From Astragalus membranaceus (lineage: Eukaryota; Streptophyta; Magnoliopsida; Fabales; Fabaceae), in the NCBI GenBank assembly GCA_039519185.1, contig CM076851.1, positions 53,426,751 through 53,490,750 on the forward strand: 64,000 nucleotides of DNA, written 5' to 3'. The translations under genes and the position numbers were made by a program. Under the pieces are notes generated by a model. The model searched no databases. It was not told the DNA's origin and saw nothing but the letters and a program-made list of their open reading frames with translations. This document shows positions 56,078 to 64,000 of this stretch, in pieces (position 1 is the stretch's first letter; every line of letters starts with the position of its first letter).

Positions 56078-56089
56078 GCTTTGATACCA
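56078..56089 (-). promoter_or_regulatory. Primer-binding site of element B
   Basis: On the minus strand TGGTATCAAAGC follows the LTR end by two bases. It is a one-base variant of the initiator-tRNA-Met site TGGTATCAGAGC. Confidence 0.88.
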
Positions 56090-56091
56090 AA

Positions 56092-58239
56092 TGTAACACC
56101 CCGGTATATTTAACATGTAAAAATACCCAAGTGCACCCAAGCAAAAACATCAGAGATAATAATTCCGGCATAGACACTGAATACCACTATAAAATTTTTG
56201 CTGTAATATAACTTAACCGTCTTATACACAAATAAGACCATACGGTACTCAGACCATAAACTGTCAGAAACTATGGTAATCAGAGTCATACAAGAAAGCG
56301 GAATGAAGATAAACATAACACTAATGCCGTAGTGCTGTGAAACATGGACAACAGAAGGAAAATAAACTTAAACATAAAACTAAGTCATCCTCCATCACCC
56401 GGGGCCACCTACTCGTGCCTCTGAGGTTTCTTATGTCCCTGTTTATCTGTAAAACAACAACATTTAAACAGTGAGATACAATCTCAGTGAGTTCTACCGA
56501 GACCCCTACTAACACTCTCGGTCCATTTAAAATATTTTTAAGATTTGTTACAACACCGACCGCAATCCGCTTGCTAATCCCGGTGAACCATATAACAAGG
56601 CTTCGACCTAGTAAGACATCAGCTGCAATCTGCTTGCGTCTCCTGATGAACTAGCATCTTAGGCCTTTCTACGTACCACCAGCCGCAGTCCGCCTGCATC
56701 TTCTGGTGAACATAGTACAATAAATTTTTAACATAACACCGGCCGCAATCCCATTGCATCTTTCGGCGAACCCCATAACCAATAGTGTCTCCTAATGGCA
56801 CAGAGCCTAGGGTAAGGGTTCATGACTACCCCGCCTAGTATGTCAACATGGGTCGTCACCCAAACTCGATATAATATATATATATACAATCGTATGAACA
56901 TTTAGTTCATCAGTTTATACTTTACCACATAGGACTCATAGTCCGTTTGTTATCAATAAAACATACCCGCACACGCATACTATTATTCGGCTTTTTCGAA
57001 ATGATTTGGACATCAAAAGTATTTGGTAAAACCCTTTTTAAAACATACTCAAAATCATGGCATTATAAGCCTAATATCATTATAGAAGGGTTAGGAAAGG
57101 ATTAGGAACGGATTAGGATCGAAACGGAATCATTTAGGGTACCTTGAAAATTTTGGGCAGAACTAGGCGCACGGGTCGTGCCCCTGGACGCACGGGTCGT
57201 GCGCCCTGTTTGACATTTTTGAACACTGAACCCGAACCAGGCGCACGGGTCGTGCGCCCTGGACGCACGGGTCGTGCGCGTTTGACAGCATTGCCAAAAT
57301 GCCCTGTTTTATGAAATTTTGCTTTCCGATCAATCCGAAACTCGCCCCGATCGATTCCTAACTCAAAAACAGACAATGCCAGACAATATACCAGTCCAAT
57401 CAACATCAAACAATCAAGCAATTCAATCAAAAACTCAACGATTACGAATTTCGTTAAAACGCGATATATTTCAAAATAACGTTTTCGACTCGAAATCTTT
57501 CGAAAATAAGTCACACAATTCATTTCAAAACGGAATAAGCCTAAACGTGAGTAAAACTCACCCTTGAAGCGAGAGTCGTTGCCGAGCCGAAATCACCGAT
57601 ATGTCAAAATCACCGAATCGAACCCCAACAACACCGAACCGCTCCTAACTTCGTTCCGAGCTTCCAATCGCGTTCAATCCGCTCCTAGCTTCGTTCCTAA
57701 GCATGATTCAATCATCAATTTCATCACACAATTCACGATTTCGCCAAATCACCTTCAAAACCTCCCCAAATTCGTAGGCCATAAAATAGGGGGAAAAATG
57801 GAGGAAAACTCACCTACTTCTTGGGTTTTGAAAAGGATGGTGAGATGATGAAGGTGATGAAGTGTGGGGCTTGGGGGGTGATCCTTCTTCTTCTTCTTCT
57901 TTCTTCTTTCTCTTCTCCTTTCTTTTCTTCTTTCTTTTCTTCTTTCCTCTTCTCTGCGTATTCTTCTTTCTTTCCTTTCTTTTATTCTTTTCTTTCTTTT
58001 AAACACACACACACACACATATTTAATTAATAAATAAGTGGTAGCGTGGTCCAATTACCGTATTGATCTTAATCCCTTATTTCGATTTCCAAACTTCCTT
58101 GGCCCGTATTATCCGGTTAACGACCTAATGCCATCCATTAAATAATTTTAGCACTCAATAAATTTACCAGTCTAGTACTAAATTATTCCTATTGGATTAA
58201 CATCCAAATAATTCGCCTAATTATTTTGAGGATGTTACA
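56092..58239 (-). repeat. LTR-B copy 3, complete 5' LTR of element B
   Basis: The full 2,148-bp LTR on the minus strand starts TGTAACATCC at 58239 and ends GGGGTGTTACA at 56092. A purine-rich tract (pyrimidine on the plus strand, 57880-57985) ends in a short CA repeat (58003-58017). The palindrome array is at 57168-57283. It is the reference for the two shorter copies. Confidence 0.92.
57168..57283. repeat. GCACGGGTCGTGC array in LTR-B copy 3
   Basis: Four copies are arranged as in copies 1 and 2. This is the only copy inside a whole LTR, about 0.96-1.07 kb from the LTR start on the minus strand. Confidence 0.9.
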
Positions 58240-58244
58240 AAGGT

Positions 58245-60123
58245 CAACAAGATACTTTGGTATACGAGAGGTACGACCGCAGTGACTTTTATAGCAAATA
58301 TTTTCATTATTTTTTAATACCCTGCCCACCTTTTTCATTCTTTCCAATATTTTTCCACTTCTGGTGAAAAAAAATGTTCTTTTTCAAACGGGTTTGCCCA
58401 TATATGTTTGTGTGTGTCTACATTCACTTCTAGGAATGAAGCATTACTAGTGGGACGAGCTCATGATTTTTTAATCAAAAATTCATTATTTTGTTATCAT
58501 GTGTTGCTCCATTCACTTCTGGGAATAAAGCAGTACTAGTGGGATGAGCCTCATGATATTCCAATAACTTTTAGTGGAAGCGCAACAATACCATAGTCAA
58601 GTAATAATATACGGGTATAGTGTACTCGAGAACGTATTATAAGGTCATGTTGCATTTTGTTACAGTAATGATGAAGCAAAAGTTTTCGTGTAAATTTAAG
58701 CAAGTTAGGTAAATATAATATTGTGAAGAAAACCAAATGCTAAACATAAATGGACACAAATAGATGATAAGTAAAAACATTTATTAATTAATCTCTCAGA
58801 TGTGTAAATATCAATGAAAAATAGGTAAAATCAACAATTTTCATGCCATGTTTTCTCTTCATGGTTCCACTTATATTAATATATATGAACACTAAAAGTG
58901 CATATCAATTTGGGTGGTCCTTAAATCTCTCTGAATCACTAGTACGATGAATAGTCAATTTTGCAAAACGCATGAACCATCTAATATGAAAGAAAAGTCG
59001 CATAAAATCACGAACCATGAACCATCTAATAATACTGATCAATCTCATGGAATTCCACACGAAGAAACACTTCTTTTCCTTGAGCTCTTGATTTTCTAAT
59101 GTTCAAACACTTTCCATAGAAGGGAATGTAAAGGGTAAAAGAATTTTACTATTTCTGAGTGATGTTTGACGATATTGTCGGATTCATTCTACACATTTCA
59201 TAGAATATAAAGTCTTCTTCATTAAGATATCGAAAACTTGAGTGGAAGTGTGATCTAATGAACTTTTCGAATACTCATATACAAATGGAAAAAATATATG
59301 AAACCAAAAAATACCAATAAAAACACTATATCAAAGTTTTAGAATCAGTAAACACTATATACAAATAAAAACAAAAATATGAATCCAATGCATAAGCACT
59401 ATATCAAAGTTTTAGACTTCCCCTTAACCGCCAAACAAAAACAAATATTTTTGAGATGAAATATTCTTTGTTGTGTGTACAAATAATGAAATAATATCAT
59501 AATCAAAAGGAAATCCATTCGACAATAGCATTGTGGCTTCATAGATCAGAAACTCAAATATGATCAAACCTTTGCTACTTTTTCGGTCAAACAAACTAAA
59601 AGGCATAAAGAAAATTATAACTATAAAATACAACAAGTAGTATCATGGAGAAGTTTACAAATCACAAGGAATTAATTTGAAAAATCAACAAATCACCATT
59701 ATTTTAAAATCCATAATCCAAATAAAAATAATGTTCATTAAATATGCAAGAAATATATAGAGTCACAAACAGCCAACATAGGGTAATAATAGGGTATCAT
59801 ATAAAAACTAATACTAATGATGATAACTAGAAGTTAACAGAGTTATATATAATGATTTTGATCGGTAACAATTGATCATCAAATGAAGGTCTTGAAGAAA
59901 ATGATTTTTTATAGTAAGTTGTATATAATGATCTTGAGTTACACGATGTGAAGAAGAAGGTGATTTTACGTGGGAAAACTCCTAGTAAGTAAGTTCTTTC
60001 TCTAGATTATTATTTTACAGAACAGTTATAAATGTAGACTCCATCATATTGATCAATACATATAATTGGGTTTATAGAAGAACTAATACTTACCTGGATT
60101 GGTAGAACTTCGTGCTGATAACG
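58245..60123 (-). pseudogene. Copia C leader and gag remnants
   Basis: Directly at the B junction the minus strand still reads a short piece typical of the end of copia gag (RTPKYLVDLYQ continues across the B insertion point). The remainder to 60123 is AT-rich with no open frame. An 89-bp-spaced duplication lies at about 58420-58469 and 58509-58559 (CATTCACTTCT...ACTAGTGGGA). The primer-like CGTTATCAGCACGA is at about 60110-60123. Confidence 0.6.
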
Positions 60124-60362
60124 TGTTATGTAATAATCAAAGTATTAGTGGATGTCCACTAACTTTTCTTCTTCCTTTCATTACTTCCCTTAGTAGTGGC
60201 TTTTATGGTTGTCTATTCACTTGCTAATCTACACCCTATAAATAGGGCTCAATCTTATGTGTAGATACACACTTGTAAAGAGAAATACAAAGACTCTTAT
60301 CATGTCTCATTCTCTCATTCTCTTGTTCTTCTCCTTAGTATAACTTTGATTATTACATAACA
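60124..60362 (-). repeat. 5' LTR of copia C
   Basis: The 239-bp LTR has perfect 20-bp inverted ends (TGTTATGTAATAATCAAAGT). A TATA-like CCTATAAATAGGG sits near 60234. It reads best on the plus strand, opposite to the coding strand, but is nearly palindromic. It is followed by the GTTTT duplication. Confidence 0.8.
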
Positions 60363-60487
60363 GTTTTAATCCCTTTAATATTATTTTTTTAATTTGTTTT
60401 AATCTTTGTAATATTTTATTTATGTTCAATTAGTCAATGTAAAACAAAGATATATATTGTTGGGACTTAAATGAGAGAAAAATAATA

Positions 60488-60810
60488 GGGTTAAATACGT
60501 TTTTGGTCCCTAAAAAATTTGGGTTTTTTGTTTTTAGTCCTTCAAAAAATTTTGACCAACTTTTGGTGCCTATAAAATTAAGATTTTCTGTTTTTAGTCT
60601 CTCGTTACTTTTAATAGCGCTTCAAAACTTTTAATAGCGCTTTTTTGACCTTTTATAAGCGCTATTAAAAGTTTTGAAGCGCTATTAAAAGTCATGAGGG
60701 ACTAAAAGCAAAAAACTTGAATTTTATAGGGACCAAAAGTTGGCGAAAAGTTTTTTAGGGACTAAAAACGAAAAGCCAAATTTTATAGGGATCAAAAACA
60801 TATTTAACCC
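60488..60810. mobile_element. Foldback MITE, possibly Mutator-type
   Basis: The outer ends are GGGTTAAATA and TATTTAACCC. Further in, TTTTTGGTCCCTA and TAGGGA(T/C)CAAAA pair, and the centre has ACTTTTAATAGCGCTTC and AAAACTTTTAATAGCGCT facing their exact complements across a 14-bp loop. Flanking 9-mers AAAATAATA (60479-60487) and AAAATATTA (60811-60819) match at 8 of 9, the length expected for Mutator-type insertion. Confidence 0.75.
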
Positions 60811-60879
60811 AAAATATTATTATTGAGTCATAAAATTAAACAAGAATGATCAATTGTAGCAGGTGGGTATTCTCTTACC

Positions 60880-60970
60880 AACCAGGGTTGGTCCGAGTGG
60901 TAACTGGACTCGGATCCCACCCGAAGGTCTCAGATTCGAATCATGGGTGTGGCAAAAACTCTGTTGGGAA
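60880..60970 (+). mobile_element. tRNA-derived SINE-like head
   Basis: TTGGTCCGAGTGG (60888-60900) resembles an RNA polymerase III A box and GATTCGAATC (60933-60942) a B box, spaced as in tRNA-derived SINEs. No cloverleaf with paired acceptor ends is found, so it is not a tRNA gene. The body is missing; an LTR fragment follows. Confidence 0.5.
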
Positions 60971-60971
60971 C

Positions 60972-61163
60972 CGTAACACCCTGATATTTCGACCTTAGAA
61001 GAAATACCGGAATATTCAAATTTAGCATACATCAGAGTAACCATTCTATTTTAAGACATTGAACAAATCTAATTCGATTAAATCTCAGAAAAATATCCTT
61101 TCCGAGTACCACAATTTATCAAAAGGATCCATAAATGACATAATCCCAAGTGTATAGTCATTA
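60972..61163 (-). repeat. LTR fragment of the B-like group, cut by LTR-D
   Basis: CGTAACACCCTGATATTTC followed by ACATCAGAGTAACC parallels the left end of LTR-B and of the solo LTR at 25353, with TG changed to CG. It is cut at 61164 by LTR-D. Confidence 0.65.
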
Positions 61164-63582
61164 TGTAACACCCCGAAAAAAAATAATTTAATTAATTTAA
61201 TTAATTTAATTAATTTGATTAGTTGAATTATTAATTTTTAGTTGAAGCATGATTTAATTAAATTAAAGGGAAAATATCATGTTTTGTGTAGGAGTGGGAT
61301 CGAGTAATAGCGGGGGTGTAGCGGTGGGCCCATCGCGTGAAAGGCCCACAGCTTAAACCCAAGGGTATGCGAAACCCTCACTCTCATTTTTCACTTGAGA
61401 GAAATCGAAATTTGAGGGAGGGTGAGAAGCAAGAGGGGCGCGGCGAAGATAGGAGAGGGAGAAGAAAGGGTTTCGAGTTTCTCAAGGCTTTGGCTCGTCG
61501 TGTTGCGGTGGTTATCGTGGTGCCTTCAATCTTCTTCTACGGAGCCTACGTTTAAGAGGTAAGGGTGAGCGTTTCGATTCAATATAATTGGGTATGTGAT
61601 TGGGGTTTTGTGGGGTTTTGGTGTTGTGATGATTTCGATATGTATATGTTAAAATTGATAAAGGATTGGATTAATTGTGGTGTTATTTTGATGAATTGTT
61701 GGTGTTGACATGCGATTTACCATATGAGATGATGAGATGAATTTCGATTTTTGGTGAATTTGATGTGGTTGTTATCGATTTCATGTGTATACTGATGAGA
61801 ACATATGAATGGGTAAATTGGAATTGAATTAATAGATGTTATAGTTAGTTAAGTATGTGAGACTTATGTGGTGATTGAGTGATATGCTTATAATTATTCG
61901 AATAATACTAAGAAATTGAGAATAAAAGAAAATGTTGCTGTTTATCAATTGATAGTGTTGCTGTATGCTGTTTATCAGAATAAAGTGCTGTTGTTTGCAG
62001 AACGAAAATGTTGCTGTTTATCAATTGATAGTGTTGCTGTATGCTGTTTATCAAAATAAAATGCTGCTGTTTGCAGAACGAAAATGTTGCTGTTTATCAA
62101 TTGATAGTGTTGCTGTATGCTGTTTATCAAAATAAAATGTTGCTGTTTGCAGAACGAAAGTGTTGCTGTTTATCAATTGATAGTGTTGCTGTTTGCTGTT
62201 TATCAAAAGAAAATGTTGCTGTCTACCAATTGATAGTGTTGCTGTTTGCTGTTTACCCAAATAAAATGTTATTGCCTTGCTGTTTTCTAAAATAAAAATG
62301 CTGCTGTTTTATAAAAAGTGAAGCGCTATTTTATGTGTAATTAGTGTTGTTTCCTGCTGCTGTTTTGCGCTAAAAAGCCACTGTTTTCCATTCTGAATTC
62401 GCAACTGTGGTGAACCGAATTTTCTGCACTTTGTAAATGAAAGGAGCGTGTTAATGGAGCTGTTGTTTTGTTATTGCTTTTCCAATTAAAACATGATGTT
62501 TTTCCACTTTGATAATGGGATGTTTTTCTTAATTTTAAATTGTGATGTTTCCTAAGCATGAGAATGAGATGTTTGTCCAAAATTTAAATATGTTGTTACT
62601 CGAATTTTTAAATGGTTTACCTCCTAGATTTTTAATGTGTAGCTACTTAAATTTAAATAGTTTGTCACTTAAAATTTAAGGTGTTGTTACTTAAAAATTT
62701 AGGGGTATTATTACTTAGGATTTAAAGATGTTGTTACTCCAATTTTGAATGTGATGTTTATGAAGAAATTGTGATATCATTGTGATGACTATGACGAGTA
62801 CACTCTATGAGTGTTCTATGACGACGATGACGAGTACTCCGGGTGAGTGATTTGGTGATTGCACATGTGTCCATAGTGTCTCATAGCATGTGCATATTAT
62901 GACGAATAGGCTTCGGCCTCTTATTGACGAAAAACAGTGACGATGTGCCCTAGTGGCTGACTATGACGAGTATGGTACCATCATGCATATACCCAGGCGT
63001 GGGTTGCATTTTCATGCGCATACATGTTTATGACTGGTGATATGAATTATGACTTGAATTCGCGTTTAGTGACGATGAGGTTGATGATAATTACGATGTT
63101 GTGTGACGGCTTGCTCATATTACTCTATTATATGCTTGATTATGTTTTGTTGAAATTCTCACCCCTTCTGCTTGGAATGTTGCTCTATTGTGGCAACGCT
63201 GCAGGTAACCGCGAGTGAAGGCCCTGCTGCCTTCTTTTTATAGCCATTGGGATGTCTGTCGAGTCGCTCTCTGATACTGTGACACCTAGGGGCGTGGTTG
63301 AAGTTGTTATTTAAATAATAAATTGTTTAGTGTTTGTATTGATGATGTGAGACGTGTTTGAGTGGTATTCAGTGAGTGTTGTTTTATTCCGCTGTGACGT
63401 AACTCTTGGAGTTTAGTTTTTATGACGGGTGATGGTGTTGCGCAACCTTAATGATAGCAAGTTGACGGATTTTTATTAATGACGATGTGGCATTTCCTTT
63501 CTATCAGTTAAATTAATTTTTGCGAAAAAGATTTACTCTGATAAGCGACGTGTAATGTATGGGGTAGAAAGGGGGTGTTACA
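61164..63582 (+). repeat. LTR-D (5' LTR of element D)
   Basis: It begins TGTAACACCCC and ends GGGGGTGTTACA, 2,419 bp. It shares with LTR-A a purine-rich tract (61385-61470), an AGGCTTCGGCCT word (62907), a GCATATACCCAGGCGTGGGTTGCATTT-like block (62985), and GGCAACGCTGCAGGTAAC (63192). The central part differs completely, holding tandem repeats rather than GGCGCC. Confidence 0.9.
61930..62290 (+). repeat. Tandem repeats in the centre of LTR-D
   Basis: There are about four to five units of roughly 60-83 bp containing ATGTTGCTGTTTATCAATTG, ATAGTGTTGCTGT and TTGCAGAACGAAA. Later units are shorter and more diverged. Several open frames here are repeat by-products. Confidence 0.88.
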
Positions 63583-63586
63583 ATAG

Positions 63587-63598
63587 TGGTATCAGAGC
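63587..63598 (+). promoter_or_regulatory. Primer-binding site of element D
   Basis: TGGTATCAGAGC lies four bases after the LTR end. The following GCAGTTCGGTCTGTCCGGCC is nearly the same as in element A. Confidence 0.92.
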
Positions 63599-63694
63599 AG
63601 TTCGGTCTGTCCGGCCGGTGGTCGAGTGTTAAGTTGAGTAGCATTTGAGTTTTGTTACTCGTATCTAAACTCTGTTTTTTGTTGCAGTGCTAGA

Positions 63695-64000
63695 ATGGCA
63701 GGACGGAACGATGCTGCACTTGCTGCTGCTTTGCAGGCTATAGCTGGGGTTGTGGGCAACATGCCAGGTGCTGGTGATGCTGGGACGCGCAGTTTGGCTA
63801 CGTTCCAACGAGAGAACCCTCCTACTTTTGAAGGCGGGTATAACCCTAATGGTGCCCTTGAGTGGGTGAGAGAGATGGAGCGGATCTTCCGCGTTATGGA
63901 TTGTTCCGATGCTCAGAAGGTTCGTTACGGTACGCACATGTTGAAGAGAGAGGCTGATGACTGGTGGATGGCGGCTAGGCAGAGGTTGATGGTCGCCAAT
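63695..64000 (+). CDS. Element D gag, N-terminal part (runs out of window)
   Basis: From the ATG at 63695 the frame is open for all 102 codons to the window end. It starts MAGRNDAALAAALQAI and continues with LATFQRENPPTFEGGYNP, REMERIFRVMDC, AQKVRYGTHML and DDWWMAARQRL. This aligns with the gag start of element A with the same start position relative to the LTR. Whether the remainder is intact cannot be judged. Confidence 0.92.
   Translation, partial: MAGRNDAALAAALQAIAGVVGNMPGAGDAGTRSLATFQRENPPTFEGGYNPNGALEWVREMERIFRVMDCSDAQKVRYGTHMLKREADDWWMAARQRLMVAN

Larger units (their letters stand above)
38842..58239 (-). mobile_element. Gypsy element B, nested in copia C
   Basis: This Ty3/gypsy element is on the minus strand, bounded by the exact duplication AAGGT at 38837-38841 and 58240-58244. 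The 5' LTR is whole (56092-58239), followed by the primer site, gag, protease, reverse transcriptase, RNase H and a truncated integrase ending at 51269. The 3' LTR is represented at the left by its outer 1,518 bp (38842-40359) and is interrupted there by element A. The pol end, polypurine tract and inner part of the 3' LTR are missing. A CACTA element sits in pol. Confidence 0.88.
35710..60362 (-). mobile_element. Copia element C, old and degenerate, host of the nested stack
   Basis: On the minus strand the order is: 5' LTR (60124-60362), a CGTTATCAGCACGA primer-like sequence, gag remnants, [gypsy B at 38842-58239], protease, pre-integrase region, integrase to reverse transcriptase remnants, a purine tract (GGGAAG), then a 46-bp 3' LTR (35710-35755). 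The 5-bp duplication GTTTT is exact at 35705-35709 and 60363-60367. Without the insert it is about 5.3 kb. Coding sequence is heavily decayed, so this is the oldest layer of the stack. Confidence 0.82.
61164..64000 (+). mobile_element. Gypsy element D, 5' part
   Basis: The complete 5' LTR (61164-63582), primer site and first third of gag of a chromovirus-like element related to A; the rest is beyond the window. It is inserted in an older LTR fragment. Confidence 0.9.

Noticed and set aside
58551..59636. Small frames between copia C leader and LTR
   Set aside because: AT-rich, short and without motifs; treated as decayed copia sequence.
60888..60945. tRNA gene
   Set aside because: A- and B-box-like words are present but no acceptor stem or anticodon arm pairs; a SINE head fits better.
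61337..61555. Basic 72-codon frame in LTR-D
   Set aside because: It covers the purine-rich LTR tract; similar tracts in the other LTRs have no matching frame.

Overview
The window is repeat-dominated plant nuclear DNA, most likely from a legume (Fabaceae). Every coding remnant belongs to a plant transposable-element lineage: L1-type LINE, Ty1/copia including a Sirevirus, Ty3/gypsy of chromovirus and Athila types, CACTA, MITEs and a SINE-like head. I found no convincing host gene, rRNA, tRNA or CRISPR array. The legume placement rests on general resemblance of the LTR, CACTA and Ogre-like sequences to legume repeats recalled from memory, so it is an inference.

Left part (1-10.1 kb): a decayed L1-type LINE (about 392-9311, 14-bp target duplication) carries ORF1 and ORF2. 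Its reverse transcriptase is interrupted by a clean solo LTR (4480-7105, minus strand, 5-bp duplication CGGCT).

Second part (10.1-25 kb): the 5' portion of an autonomous-type CACTA element (from 10100, transposase start at 16641) is split by a complete Ty1/copia element (10820-15891, duplication AAAGT). It is cut off at 17540 by an Athila-like gypsy element whose interior contains a 500-base gap. An Ogre-like LTR end lies next to the gap.

Third part (25-35.7 kb): a solo gypsy LTR (25353-27764, duplication AGAAC), a non-autonomous CACTA element (27860-28811), a Sirevirus-like copia element on the minus strand lacking most of pol (28907-33865), and intergenic DNA with MITE-like pieces.

Fourth part (35.7-60.4 kb): a nest-in-nest stack. 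An old copia element, C (35710-60362, minus, duplication GTTTT), contains gypsy element B (38842-58239, minus, duplication AAGGT). B holds gypsy element A (from 40360, plus) inside one of its LTRs and a CACTA element (53090-54256, duplication GGC) inside pol. A segment made of part of LTR-B plus LTR-A occurs twice (38842-42904 and 47151-51268), which suggests a tandem duplication followed by deletion.

Right end (60.4-64 kb): a foldback MITE, a SINE-like tRNA-derived head, an LTR fragment, and the complete 5' LTR, primer-binding site and gag start of a further gypsy element, D, that runs out of the window.

The most unusual signal is in the long gypsy LTRs. Four families share near-palindromic TGTAAC(A/G)CCCC ends, a purine-rich tract about 220-400 nt in, and a family-specific central array about 0.75-1.7 kb in. 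The arrays are GCACG-NNN-CGTGC palindromes, GGCGCC clusters, or roughly 80-bp tandem repeats. Nearly all coding regions are broken. Several stops fit C-to-T change at methylated cytosines.
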